Source: Phenylobacterium sp. SCN 70-31 (GTDB lineage Bacteria > Pseudomonadota > Alphaproteobacteria > Caulobacterales > Caulobacteraceae). Taken from it: 64,000 nucleotides of DNA. Location: NCBI RefSeq assembly GCF_001724605.1, contig NZ_MEEX01000004.1, positions 310,001 through 374,000 on the forward strand, in the 5' to 3' direction. A program made the translations under genes and the position numbers. This document shows, in pieces, positions 52,363 through 60,791 of the stretch. Position 1 is the stretch's first letter. Each line of letters starts with the position of its first letter. Under the pieces are notes generated by a model. That model was given only the letters and a program-made list of their open reading frames with translations. It was not told the origin of the DNA and did no database searches.

Positions 52363-52953
52363 CTAGGCTGCGTTGGCGAGGTAGGCGACGGGATCGCGCG
52401 AGAAGTCGTGGGCGTCGGACAGGCAGCCCTGCCACGCCAGCAGTTCGTTCGAGGCGTCGTCGCGGCTCATGGTGCGGGACAGGAGCGTCGAATAGAGCAC
52501 GTGCGGAACGCCGGCCCGGTCCTGATACAGGCGGCACATCACCGAAGTCTGGTTGAAGCCGTTGATCTGGGACGAGGTCGCGGAGCCCTTCGGCAGGGCG
52601 GCGTCCAGCAGGACGGCCCGGCAGGCGCGTCCCTGGGCGTTGCAGCCGGCGAACTGCATCGAGAAGGCGGCCGCGGTCGACGTCACGGCGATGAACACGG
52701 CGTCGTCCTCCTTGCGGCTGGTCTGAACCTTGGCGCCCGCGGCGCCCAGCACGTCCATGAGGCTCTGCGGGTTCGTGGCGTCGAAGGCGGTCGCGACGGC
52801 CGCCGGCCGGGCCGGAGCCTTCGGAGTCGCAGCCTTGGAACTCTGGGCTTTCGGACTCTGGGTTTTCGAGGCGGCTGTCTGCGCCTGGGCCGGGCCGGCG
52901 GCCAGCGCCAGGGCGATTATCAGGACGGCAGCCGGGAATGGGCGATCGAGCAT
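52363..52953 (-). CDS. YbjN-like secreted protein
   Basis: A 196-residue exported protein. The signal peptide spans residues 1 to about 24 and ends A-Q-A-Q-T. A short Lys/Ser/Ala-rich linker with near-repeats of S-K-T-Q-S-P-K-A-Q-S-S-K precedes a domain with S-L-M-D-V-L-G-A-A-G-A-K, F-A-G-C-N-A-Q-G-R-A-C-R-A, N-G-F-N-Q-T-S-V-M-C-R-L-Y and L-L-A-W-Q-G-C-L. The domain resembles the YbjN group in shape and in the N-x-F-N motif. Four conserved cysteines could form two disulfides in the periplasm. Function unknown. Confidence 0.75.
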   Translation of the reverse strand: MLDRPFPAAVLIIALALAAGPAQAQTAASKTQSPKAQSSKAATPKAPARPAAVATAFDATNPQSLMDVLGAAGAKVQTSRKEDDAVFIAVTSTAAAFSMQFAGCNAQGRACRAVLLDAALPKGSATSSQINGFNQTSVMCRLYQDRAGVPHVLYSTLLSRTMSRDDASNELLAWQGCLSDAHDFSRDPVAYLANAA

Positions 52954-53078
52954 GGCGGAGCGCTAGCAGACCTCCGATTGCGGCGCGAGCGTGACGCGGA
53001 TCCCGCGGCGCGTCGGTTTCCGTGGCGGCGTGGTCCGCGCGAAGGTAGAGTTTCGCCGAACGAGGCGGGAGGGACGAA

Positions 53079-54047
53079 ATGGGTTTGACGATCGCCGGCA
53101 TTTTCCTGGTGCTGGCCGCATTCGTGGCGTTCGGCGCCATCAAGATCGTGCCCCAGGGGCGCGAGTTCACCGTGGAGCGGTTCGGCCGCTACACGCGCAC
53201 GCTGAAGCCCGGCATCAGCTTCCTGACACCGTTCGTGGAAGGCGTCGGCCGCCGCGTGAACATGATGGAGCAGGTGCTGGACGTTCCGCGGCAGGAAGTG
53301 ATCACCAAGGACAACGCCGTGGTCCAGGTGGACGGTATCGTCTTCATCCAGGTGATGGACGCCGCGGCCGCGGCTTATCGCGTGGACAACCTGAACTACG
53401 CCATCGCCCAGCTCGCCATGACCAATCTGCGGACCGTGGTCGGCTCGATGGAACTGGACGAGGTGCTGTCGCAGCGCGACGCCATCAACACGCGTCTGCT
53501 GAACGTCATCGACGAGGCCACCAGCCCCTGGGGCGTCAAGGCGGCCCGCATCGAGATCAAGGACCTCCAGCCGCCGCCGGACATCACCAACGCCATGGCG
53601 CGTCAGATGAAGGCGGAGCGCGAGCGGCGGGCGGTGATCACCGAGGCGGACGGCGAGCGCGCCGCCGCCATCGCCCGGGCCGAGGGGGCCAAGCAGGCGG
53701 CGATCCTGGAGGCCGAGGGCCGCCGCGAAGCCGCCTTCCGCGACGCCGAGGCCCGCGAGCGCGAGGCCGAGGCCGAGGCCAAGGCGACCGAGATGGTCTC
53801 CAACGCCATCGCCGCCGGCGACGTGAACGCCATCAACTACTTCGTCGCGCAGAAGTACGTCGAGGCGTTCGCCCAGCTCGCCCGGAGTCCGCAGCAGAAG
53901 ACGGTCATCGTGCCGGCCGAGATGGGCGCCCTGGTGGGAACCATCGGCGGGATCGGGGAACTGGTGAAGACCATCAACGCCGATAGCCCCCCGCCGTCCC
54001 GGCCGCAGACCCGGGGGCGGGGCGCCGTGCCCACGACCGGAGCCTGA
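53079..54047 (+). CDS. SPFH/stomatin-family membrane protein (QmcA-like)
   Basis: A 322-residue membrane-anchored protein with one N-terminal helix (about 2-22), a PHB/SPFH domain and a C-terminal coiled coil. Motifs are [41 protein letters not shown] and the alanine/glutamate-rich heptads [17 protein letters not shown]. coli QmcA and HflK/C are relatives. Five bases separate it from the NfeD-like gene, a pair that usually acts together in membrane microdomains. Confidence 0.95.
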   Translation: MGLTIAGIFLVLAAFVAFGAIKIVPQGREFTVERFGRYTRTLKPGISFLTPFVEGVGRRVNMMEQVLDVPRQEVITKDNAVVQVDGIVFIQVMDAAAAAYRVDNLNYAIAQLAMTNLRTVVGSMELDEVLSQRDAINTRLLNVIDEATSPWGVKAARIEIKDLQPPPDITNAMARQMKAERERRAVITEADGERAAAIARAEGAKQAAILEAEGRREAAFRDAEAREREAEAEAKATEMVSNAIAAGDVNAINYFVAQKYVEAFAQLARSPQQKTVIVPAEMGALVGTIGGIGELVKTINADSPPPSRPQTRGRGAVPTTGA

Positions 54048-54052
54048 TCGGA

Positions 54053-54514
54053 ATGGGCGTCCTGACCGATCTCTACGCGGCTCAGCCGTTCTGGGTGTGG
54101 GCCGGCCTGGCGGCGGCGATCCTGGCGGTCGAGGTCGGCACGGGAACGGGCTGGCTGTTGTGGGCCTCGGCGTCCGCTGCGGTGACGGGCGCCGTCGTGG
54201 GCCTGGTGGACATCTCGGTCCCCACGGCCGTGCTGGTCTTCGCGGTGCTGACCATGACTTCGGCCCTGCTGGCGCGCCGCTACTTGCCGCGCCGGGTGAT
54301 GGCGTCGTCGGACGGCGACATCAACGACAACATCGGTCGCCTGATCGGCCGCCGTGGGGATGTGGTCCAGGCCTTCAAGGGCGGTTCAGGCCGGGTCTTC
54401 GTGGACGGCAAGGAATGGTCGGCCGAGGTCGCTGACGACGACGCACTGGAGGCCGGCGCCCATGTGGAGATCGTGGGTGTGGAGGGCGCCAGCCTGAAGG
54501 TGCGGCGGACCTGA
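54053..54514 (+). CDS. NfeD family protein
   Basis: A 153-residue membrane protein with three hydrophobic helices (about 12-30, 34-55, 57-74) and a C-terminal OB-fold (residues about 85-150, ending V-E-I-V-G-V-E-G-A-S-L-K-V-R). It is the short NfeD form without a serine-protease domain. NfeD pairs with the SPFH protein encoded upstream. No other gene follows for 141 bases. Confidence 0.93.
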   Translation: MGVLTDLYAAQPFWVWAGLAAAILAVEVGTGTGWLLWASASAAVTGAVVGLVDISVPTAVLVFAVLTMTSALLARRYLPRRVMASSDGDINDNIGRLIGRRGDVVQAFKGGSGRVFVDGKEWSAEVADDDALEAGAHVEIVGVEGASLKVRRT

Positions 54515-54575
54515 GGAGTCCAGCAACCTAAGCCGTTGGAATAACGTCACACTTCGGCCGGGTTCGCCGTTCATC

Positions 54576-54605
54576 TTGACCGCCGCGACGTCGCGGCGCT
54601 TATGT
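54576..54605 (+). promoter_or_regulatory. Promoter with an 18-bp perfect palindrome between -35 and -10
   Basis: TTGACC (54576-54581) and TTATGT (54600-54605) are 18 bases apart. The spacer is mostly a perfect 18-bp palindrome CGCCGCGACGTCGCGGCG (54581-54598). It lies 50 bases upstream of GTG 54656. This is a strong candidate for a repressor site, or an intrinsic structure in the leader DNA. Confidence 0.55.
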
Positions 54606-54655
54606 GCGCCCCAACCCCCCGGACCCCAAGGGTCACGATCCAGGAGAGAGCAAAG

Positions 54656-55969
54656 GTGAAGACGCCCAAAGCAGTCGGGCTTGCGATGGCGATGGCGGCC
54701 GCGTTGTTGGTCCCCGCCGCCGCCGTGTCGCAGGGCAAGAAGCCCGCGAGTATTCCCGAAGCGGCCCGCAAGACCGGCATGGCCCAGGCTCCGGCCGTGG
54801 TGCAGGCGGCAGGCCTGACCTGCGAGGTGTCCGACGCCCGCCTGATCGGCGAGGACAAGAAGGCGAAGACGTCCTACTTCGAAGTGGCCTGCGCGCCCGG
54901 CTCGATGGGCTATGTGCTCCAGAAGCCGGCCGAGGGCGAGGTGGGGGTCTTCAGCTGCGTCGAGGCGAACACGCCCCCGGCGCCCGGCCAGGCCCCCTCC
55001 GCGCCGTGCCTGCTGCCCGGCAACGCCGATCCGAAGCTCGCGCTGCAGCCCCTGCTGAAGACGGCGGGCGTGGAATGCCTGCCCGAACAGGCGCGCGGCA
55101 TCGGCCAGACCAAGACCAACACCTATGTGGAAGTCGCCTGCCAGGGCGGCTCGGGATACATCGTCGTGGCCAGCGCGCCGTTCGACGGCGGGAAGCCGGC
55201 CCAGGCCCAGAGCTGCCTGCTGTACGACGAGGCCGAGTCCAACATCAAATGCACCCTGACCGACAAGGCCACGCGCCTCGCGGTCATCGACAAGTATGTC
55301 GCCCAGGCCGCCAACGGCTGCGTCGCGAAGGGCAAGCGCTTTGTCGGCATGGCCCGCGACAACTCCACCTACTATGAAGCCGCCTGCGAGGACGGCAAAG
55401 GCTACATCTACAAGGTCGCCACGACGGGGGCGCTGGACGAGACGATCGAGTGCGCGAAGGCGACCCAGATCCTGGGCGGCTGCACCCTCACCGACGCCCG
55501 CCAGGCGCAGACCGAGCAGGCCTCGCTCTACACGCGGCTGGTCGCCAGCGCGGGCGCCAAGTGCGACGTCGACAAGTACGCCCTGTTCCCGGCGAAGCCC
55601 GGCGAGGAAGTGGCCGAGCTGGTCTGCAAGGACGGCTCCGGCGCGATCCTGATGTCGAAGGCCGGGCAGAAGAGCCAGGTGGTGGACTGCGGCCGCGCGC
55701 CGGTCGCCGGCTACAAGTGCTCCATGGGCACGGACAAGGGCCTGCAGAACCTCACGGCGGACCTCAAGAAGTTCAACTTCAACTCGTGCGAGGTCTCGGA
55801 CTACCGGGTCGTCGGCAAGACGGACAAGGGCACGACCTATGTGGAAGTCGCCTGCGCCGACAAGCTGAAGGGCTACGTGATCGAGTATCAGAGCGCGCCG
55901 TCCGTCTCGGCGATCGGCGCCATCGGCTGCGCCTTCGCGGGCACCTGCAAGCTGCCGACGAACACCTGA
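54656..55969 (+). CDS. Secreted protein of five cysteine-rich repeats
   Basis: A 437-residue exported protein of unknown function. Residues 1 to about 28 are a signal peptide (K-T-P-K-A-V, hydrophobic, A-A-V-S). The mature chain is five repeats of about 70-80 residues. The unit starts C-x-V-S-D-(A/Y)-R, followed by T-x-Y-x-E-V-A-C, then G-Y-(V/I), S/D-C and finally a C in a-x-C-x-L. Examples are C-E-V-S-D-A-R near residue 57 and C-E-V-S-D-Y-R in the last repeat, with T-Y-V-E-V-A-C. About four cysteines per repeat suggest disulfide-bonded domains. GTG 54656 has GGAGAG 8 bases upstream. A strong terminator follows. Confidence 0.85.
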   Translation: MKTPKAVGLAMAMAAALLVPAAAVSQGKKPASIPEAARKTGMAQAPAVVQAAGLTCEVSDARLIGEDKKAKTSYFEVACAPGSMGYVLQKPAEGEVGVFSCVEANTPPAPGQAPSAPCLLPGNADPKLALQPLLKTAGVECLPEQARGIGQTKTNTYVEVACQGGSGYIVVASAPFDGGKPAQAQSCLLYDEAESNIKCTLTDKATRLAVIDKYVAQAANGCVAKGKRFVGMARDNSTYYEAACEDGKGYIYKVATTGALDETIECAKATQILGGCTLTDARQAQTEQASLYTRLVASAGAKCDVDKYALFPAKPGEEVAELVCKDGSGAILMSKAGQKSQVVDCGRAPVAGYKCSMGTDKGLQNLTADLKKFNFNSCEVSDYRVVGKTDKGTTYVEVACADKLKGYVIEYQSAPSVSAIGAIGCAFAGTCKLPTNT

Positions 55970-55996
55970 CCGGACCCCGTTCCGGAGGTTGACGAG

Positions 55997-56025
55997 GGCC
56001 CGCGGCGTAAGCCGCGGGCCCTTTG
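55997..56025 (+). terminator. Rho-independent terminator of the five-repeat protein gene
   Basis: A perfect 11-bp stem (55997-56007 with 56012-56022) has a GTAA loop and is followed by TTT. It begins 28 bases after the stop codon. Confidence 0.88.
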
Positions 56026-56122
56026 CGTCGGGCGCGACACCGTAGACGATGGCGTTTGCCGCTTGGCGGACGTCGCGTGAGGGCGGCGAGCTTGCCGAAG
56101 CCAATCCGAGGAGAGCGCCGCG

Positions 56123-56413
56123 ATGCCCGCCTACGTCATCTTCATCAAGAACAGGACCGTCGACGCCGACGAACTCAAGACCTACAGCCAGAAGGCGGCG
56201 GCGGCCCGCGGAGATCATCCGATCAAGCCCCTGGCCTTCTACGGTCCCGTGGAAGTGCTGGAAGGCGATGCGGCCGAGGGCGTGGTCCTGATCGAATTTC
56301 CCGACAAGGCTGCGGCGAAGGCCTGGTACGACAGCCCCGCCTATCAGGAGGCCAAACAGCACCGCCTCAAGGGCGGCGACTATCGGATTATCCTGGTCGA
56401 AGGCCTGGGGTGA
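56123..56413 (+). CDS. DUF1330 domain-containing protein
   Basis: A 96-residue ferredoxin-like-fold protein of the DUF1330 family. It has M-P-A-Y-V-I-F, a Y-G-P-V-E-V-L-E-G segment, V-V-L-I-E-F-P-D-K-A-A-A-K-A-W-Y-D-S-P-A-Y-Q and a final Y-R-I-I-L-V-E-G. It has a good GAGGAGA ribosome-binding site. The function of the family is unknown. It is convergent with the SufE gene, with 13 bases between. Confidence 0.92.
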   Translation: MPAYVIFIKNRTVDADELKTYSQKAAAARGDHPIKPLAFYGPVEVLEGDAAEGVVLIEFPDKAAAKAWYDSPAYQEAKQHRLKGGDYRIILVEGLG

Positions 56414-56426
56414 GCCGGCGGACGGC

Positions 56427-56849
56427 TCAGGCCTTCGCCAGTTCCGCGTCGCGCCGGATACGGGCCACCATCGAGGCCAGGCCGTTCGACCGCTGCGACG
56501 ACAGCGCGCCCGAGAGCCCAAGTCCGTCGATCGCCCCCTTCACGTCGAAGTCGAGGATCTCGGCGGCGGGCCGGCCGGAATAGAGCCGCAGCAGGACGGC
56601 GATCAGGCCGCGCACGATGTGAGCGTCGGAATCGCCGCGGAATCTCAGCGTTCCGTCGTCCTGAGTTTCGGTGACCAGCCAGACCTGGCTCGCGCATCCG
56701 CGCACCTTGTTGGCGTCGTTGCGCTCGGCGTCGCTGAGCGGGGCCAGGTCGCGGCCCATGTCGATCACATAGCGATAGCGCTCTTCCCAGTCGCCCAGGA
56801 GGTCGAACTCGTCGCGAAGTTCGGTGAAGGCGTCGTCGATGGCGGCCAT
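56427..56849 (-). CDS. SufE family Fe-S cluster assembly protein
   Basis: A 140-residue SufE-like sulfur-transfer protein. It has E-E-R-Y-R-Y-V-I-D-M-G-R-D-L-A-P-L, N-K-V-R-G-C-A-S-Q-V-W-L with the active-site cysteine, F-R-G-D-S-D-A-H-I-V-R-G-L-I-A-V-L, and S-G-A-L-S-S-Q-R-S-N-G-L near the end. SufE accepts persulfide sulfur from SufS. No sufS or other suf gene lies next to it in this window. It probably works with genes elsewhere. Confidence 0.94.
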   Translation of the reverse strand: MAAIDDAFTELRDEFDLLGDWEERYRYVIDMGRDLAPLSDAERNDANKVRGCASQVWLVTETQDDGTLRFRGDSDAHIVRGLIAVLLRLYSGRPAAEILDFDVKGAIDGLGLSGALSSQRSNGLASMVARIRRDAELAKA

Positions 56850-56893
56850 GGCCCGCGCGACTTAAGGGCGGGCGTCTGCATGCGCAACCGTCG

Positions 56894-57655
56894 TCAGTCC
56901 GCAGCCGGCAGCCGCGCCGTCGCGGTGAGGCCTTCGCCCGCGACCGAGGCGAGGCTCAGCCGTCCGCCCATGGCGATGCAGGTCAATTCGGCGATGGGCA
57001 GGCCCAGGCCGGCGCCTTCGCTTTTTCGCGTGAGGGCGTTTTCGCCCTGTTCGAAGGGCGCCATCAGCCGGTTCAGTTCGGCGGCGTCGACGCCCTCGCC
57101 CTGGTCGCGGATCGTAATTTCGACCGTGTCGCCGGCCCGGACGGCGGCGACCGTCACGTCGCCGCCGTCCGGCGAAAAGACGATGGCGTTGTGCAGAAGC
57201 TGCATCAGGAGCGTGCGCAGACCGCGATGGTCGGCCATCACATGAGGCAGAGCCTCCTGGTCCGTCACCGAGACCGTGACGCCGCGGGATGCGAGTTCGG
57301 GCTTCAGATTGGCCAGGACGTCGTCCAGGGCGCTTTCCAGTGACTCGGGCGCGGGATCGAACTCGATGGCTCCGCCTTCGAGGCGGGCGATCTCCAGCAC
57401 CTGATTCACAAGTTTCAACAGCTTCTGGCCGCTGCCGTGGATGATCTCGGCATATTCCTTGTACTGGGACGCTCCCAGGGGGCCATAGAGTTCCGAGGTG
57501 AGAATCTCGGAAAAGCCCAGAATGGAGTTCAGCGGCGTGCGCAGTTCATGGCTGACCATGCGCAGGAACGAACGTTTCCGCTCGTCCATCGCCGCCTCGA
57601 GGCGTGCGCGTGCGCGTGTCCTCGCGCCGGAAGGAAGGTCGGCTTCTTGAGCCAT
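56894..57655 (-). CDS. Minimal soluble sensor histidine kinase
   Basis: A 253-residue kinase without a sensor domain. After an arginine/alanine-rich helix comes the DHp domain with M-V-S-H-E-L-R-T-P-L-N-S-I-L-G-F-S-E-I-L (H36), then the HATPase domain with L-H-N-A-I-V-F-S-P-D-G-G, D-Q-G-E-G-V and G-A-G-L-G-L-P. The H-box is close to that of DivJ/PleC-type kinases. Its gene is divergent from the DivJ-like kinase, 168 bases away, and may share its regulation. Input may come from a partner protein, since no input domain exists. A longer start at 57691 is possible. Confidence 0.92.
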   Translation of the reverse strand: MAQEADLPSGARTRARARLEAAMDERKRSFLRMVSHELRTPLNSILGFSEILTSELYGPLGASQYKEYAEIIHGSGQKLLKLVNQVLEIARLEGGAIEFDPAPESLESALDDVLANLKPELASRGVTVSVTDQEALPHVMADHRGLRTLLMQLLHNAIVFSPDGGDVTVAAVRAGDTVEITIRDQGEGVDAAELNRLMAPFEQGENALTRKSEGAGLGLPIAELTCIAMGGRLSLASVAGEGLTATARLPAAD

Positions 57656-57823
57656 GCAACGGCGATACGCCCGGTCAGCTGGGAGCCGCAAGGTGGCGCA
57701 TGCCGCTTACGAAAGTCTTTCGGGCGATCGCCCGCTGGCGTGGCGGGGTCGTCCGCTCGCGCGAATCCGCCGTCGCCGCTAGGATCGGCCGGCGGACCTG
57801 ACGGGGGTTTCTGAGAGATCGAA

Positions 57824-59470
57824 ATGGCCGGGGCCGGAGCGAGATCCGAGATGGCGCGCCGCCGCAGGGACGCGGCGTTCGGCGCCGTCTGGCACGGCGT
57901 CTGGCTGGCCGTGGTCGCGGCGGCCGCCGCCGGCCTGCTGCTGGCGGGGCTGTCCCCCGGCGACCCGGCGATCCTGGCGCTCGGCGTCGGCGGCGTGGGC
58001 GCGTTGGCCGGCGCGGGGCTGTGCGCCTTCGGGGGCCGCGGCCAGGCTGCGGCCGTGCTCGCATGGGGGTTCGCCGGGGCGGGCGCTTGCCACCTTACCG
58101 GCGGAATCGCAGGACCCTTGGCGGCCTGGTGCCTGGCGCCGGCCGCCGCCGCCACGGCCTTTCGCAGCCGCGACCTGATCGCCCTGGGCGCGGCGGCGGC
58201 TCTCGCGGCGACGGCGGTCTCGGCGTTCGACTCCACGCTGCTCACCTTGCCGTCGGCCAACCCGGCGGCGGCTCCGTGGCTCAGCCTCCTGGCGCTGGCC
58301 ACCATCACGCTCGGGTTCTCGGCCGGGCTGGTGGCGCGTCAGGGCGCGGGACGTCGCGACGAGGCGCGCCGCGCACGGGCCGAACAGATCCTGGAGCTGA
58401 TCGAAGGCCAGCCGCTGTTCCTCTCGGTGCTGGATCGCAACGGTCGAATCCTCTCGGCCGCGGGCGCCGTCGTCGCAGGTTTCGCGCCCCGTCAGATGGA
58501 GGGACGCAGCCTGGGTCACATGGTGGCGGAAGCGGAGCTGCCCCTCCTGGCCAGCGCGCTGCACACCGCCGCCCAGGCCGGCGACGCCAGCCTCTACGTC
58601 GCGCCGCCCGGCGATCCCGATGGCTGGCTGGAGATCACGCTTCGCGCCACGCTCTCGGGCCGCATCGTGGCGGCGGTGCGCGACGCCAGCGGCCAGCTCG
58701 CCCGCGAGCGCCGGCTGGAGGCCGAGCGCGTGACCGCCGAGCAGCAGAACGCCGGCAAGTCGCGCTTCCTGGCCAACATGAGCCACGAGCTCCGCACGCC
58801 GCTGAACGCCATCATGGGCTTCTCCGACATCATGCGGCAGCGCCTGTTCGGCCCGCTAGGCGACCGCTACGCCGAGTACGCCGAGCTGATCCACGAGAGC
58901 GGCGCGCACCTGCTGGAACTGATCAACGACGTGCTCGACATGTCGAAGATCGAGGCCGAGCGTTTCGAACTGGCCATCGAGTCCTTCGACGCCCGGGACG
59001 CCGTCTCGGCCGTGCTGCGCCTCATGCGGGGGCAGGCCGATCGGGCGGGCGTGAACCTGCGTGGCGTCCTACCCATCACTCCGCTCCACGCCGACGCCGA
59101 CCGGCGTGCGGTGAAGCAGATCGCCATGAACCTGATCTCGAACGCCCTGAAGTTCACGCCCAGCGGCGGCTCGGTGACGGTCACGGTCCAGGGCCGCGGC
59201 GACGTGCTTGAGCTGATCGTGGCCGACACCGGCGTGGGAATCGCCCAGAACGATCTGGCCCGTCTTGGCCGTCCCTTCGAGCAAGCCGGGGACGCCGATC
59301 AGCGCGCCGCGGGCTCGGGGCTGGGCTTGTCGCTGGTCCGCGCGTTCGCCCGCCTGCACGGCGGCGAGATGAGCGTGGAGAGCGCGGTCGGCGAAGGCGC
59401 CACCTTCACTGTCCGTCTTCCGGTCCTGGGCGCCACGACCGAGGCGGAGCCTCTGCGCCGCCAGGGCTAA
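57824..59470 (+). CDS. divJ: Membrane histidine kinase of the DivJ/PleC group
   Basis: A 548-residue kinase. Residues about 20-175 form about six membrane helices rich in Ala/Gly/Leu. A PAS-like region (about 195-290) leads to the DHp domain F-L-A-N-M-S-H-E-L-R-T-P-L-N-A-I-M-G-F-S-D-I-M (H321), then N-L-I-S-N-A-L-K-F-T, D-T-G-V-G-I and G-S-G-L-G-L-S in the catalytic domain. This H-box and the multi-helix input resemble Caulobacter DivJ, which phosphorylates DivK and PleD. PleC shares most of these motifs, but has a different periplasmic domain. The identification as divJ is probable, not proven. A second ATG at 57851 could be the start. Confidence 0.7.
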   Translation: MAGAGARSEMARRRRDAAFGAVWHGVWLAVVAAAAAGLLLAGLSPGDPAILALGVGGVGALAGAGLCAFGGRGQAAAVLAWGFAGAGACHLTGGIAGPLAAWCLAPAAAATAFRSRDLIALGAAAALAATAVSAFDSTLLTLPSANPAAAPWLSLLALATITLGFSAGLVARQGAGRRDEARRARAEQILELIEGQPLFLSVLDRNGRILSAAGAVVAGFAPRQMEGRSLGHMVAEAELPLLASALHTAAQAGDASLYVAPPGDPDGWLEITLRATLSGRIVAAVRDASGQLARERRLEAERVTAEQQNAGKSRFLANMSHELRTPLNAIMGFSDIMRQRLFGPLGDRYAEYAELIHESGAHLLELINDVLDMSKIEAERFELAIESFDARDAVSAVLRLMRGQADRAGVNLRGVLPITPLHADADRRAVKQIAMNLISNALKFTPSGGSVTVTVQGRGDVLELIVADTGVGIAQNDLARLGRPFEQAGDADQRAAGSGLGLSLVRAFARLHGGEMSVESAVGEGATFTVRLPVLGATTEAEPLRRQG

Positions 59471-59487
59471 GCGCCGAAGCGCTATCT

Positions 59488-59728
59488 GGCCACGAACCCG
59501 CACGAAAAACACGAACGGACGGCGGCGGGCGCTCGCGTCCGGTCCTGCGAGGCCGCGAAGCGGCGTCTGCCAACTTAAAGGAACCACGGAAAACACAGAA
59601 GGACACGGAAGGCGAAGCTGCGATTCCGTGTCGTTCTGTGTTTACCGTGGTTGCATGACGGAGCCTCCGCTCGCGCGGAGGTTCGGGGATGGCCCACACG
59701 TCCGTGTTCTTCGTGCGGGTTCGTGGCC
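59488..59728. repeat. Large nested inverted-repeat element, with copy 2 of the intergenic element inside
   Basis: The whole 300-base gap after the DivJ-like gene is repeat. The outer arms GGCCACGAACCCGCACGAA (59488 on) and the complement ending CGGGTTCGTGGCC at 59728 are nearly identical. Inside is the shared element 59552-59688, whose main stem runs from GGAACCACGG (59580 on) to CCGTGGTT (ends 59652), followed by the hairpin GAGCCTCC / GGAGG (59661-59682). The element has about 85-90% identity to 35147-35287. No coding sequence could be supported. The outer arms are missing in copy 1. Confidence 0.85.
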
Positions 59729-59770
59729 GGATCCCCGCGGCGGCGGGCGCGCGCGCGGAGCCGTTGCGTC

Positions 59771-60664
59771 CTACCGCGCCGCGACCTGGAGGAAGGCGCG
59801 GCCGGCGGCGAAATCGCCCACTTCGACATAGGCCGTCCGAACGCGGTCGCCGGGGAAGAGGAATTCGACCGCGATCGCTTCTCTCGGGTCCAGTTCGGCC
59901 AGAGCCTGGGCGGCGGCGGCCGGGAAGCGGAACGCCCAGCCGCTGGCGGCGCCCTTGGGCAGAAGCTCGGTCTCTGCGCCCGCGCGGGCCTCGGCCATGT
60001 AGGCGCGCGTGGACGACCGCGGCGGCAGCTTGCGGGCCAGCGGCTGGTTCGTCGCGCCCGGCAGGTACGGCCCGAACGTCCTGCCGCCGTCGCGCATCAC
60101 CAGTCGGGCGGCGTACGGCGTACGCTTGTCGGCGAAGTTGGCGACCGCCACCAGGGCGCTGGCGCCTTCGCGTCCGGCCAGGCCGAACACCATGCGATTC
60201 GAGCCGAAGTCGGCGCTCTGGGCCAGTCGCCAGCGGGCCGTGCGACCCACCCCACGATCAGCCTGCCAGGCCGAGACATCTCCGCGGTAGGTCATCCGCG
60301 TGACGCGCTGATAGGCTGAAAAGGCGTCCTCGACGCGGGCGGCCGCGCTGGTGACCGGCGCGCCGTCGCAGGCGAACCGGGCCGCCCGGCTGCGGGCGTC
60401 CCGGGCGACGGCGTCGAGGGTGCGGGTGTCGGAGCCGGCGCGCAGGGCCGCGCCCCGCGCCTGGGCCGCGCCTGCGGCCAGGGCCGCCGACACGCCGGGC
60501 GTGAACAGGTTGCAGCGGTCGTCGACCGCGCTCATCACCATACGCTCGAAGAACAGGTCCGCGGGCTGCGCCCGCGCAGCCTCCGGCGCCGCGATCGCGG
60601 CGCAGACGAAGGCCAACCCCATCCACCGAGACGCTGGGCGCGCGCTTCTGCGCGGGCTCGTCAT
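59771..60664 (-). CDS. Secreted hypothetical protein
   Basis: A 297-residue exported protein. The signal peptide spans about 1-33 and ends A-A-R-A-Q-P. The mature part has a Cys in D-D-R-C-N-L-F-T-P and one in R-F-A-C-D-G-A-P that may pair. Motifs Y-Q-R-V-T-R-M-T-Y-R-G-D-V and N-F-A-D-K-R-T-P-Y-A-A-R-L-V are striking, but I do not recognise a family. The C-terminus contains a Pro/Arg segment (L-P-P-R-S-S-T-R-A-Y-M) and a domain-like end. It is divergent from DUF1491 (128 bases) and convergent with the DivJ-like gene. Confidence 0.75.
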   Translation of the reverse strand: MTSPRRSARPASRWMGLAFVCAAIAAPEAARAQPADLFFERMVMSAVDDRCNLFTPGVSAALAAGAAQARGAALRAGSDTRTLDAVARDARSRAARFACDGAPVTSAAARVEDAFSAYQRVTRMTYRGDVSAWQADRGVGRTARWRLAQSADFGSNRMVFGLAGREGASALVAVANFADKRTPYAARLVMRDGGRTFGPYLPGATNQPLARKLPPRSSTRAYMAEARAGAETELLPKGAASGWAFRFPAAAAQALAELDPREAIAVEFLFPGDRVRTAYVEVGDFAAGRAFLQVAAR

Positions 60665-60791
60665 GCGTCCACCACCTTGTGCGGCCTTGGGTGGCCGTCT
60701 GAAGGTCCGGCTTAGAGACGTGTCCTTTCGTTCGGCTTTATGAGCGGGGTTAACAATTCCTCCCGCCGGCCAGACGCGCTAACTCCAGCCC

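Noticed and set aside
60740..60791. CtrA half-site near DUF1491
   Set aside because: One GGTTAAC half-site is present without the second half at the right spacing.
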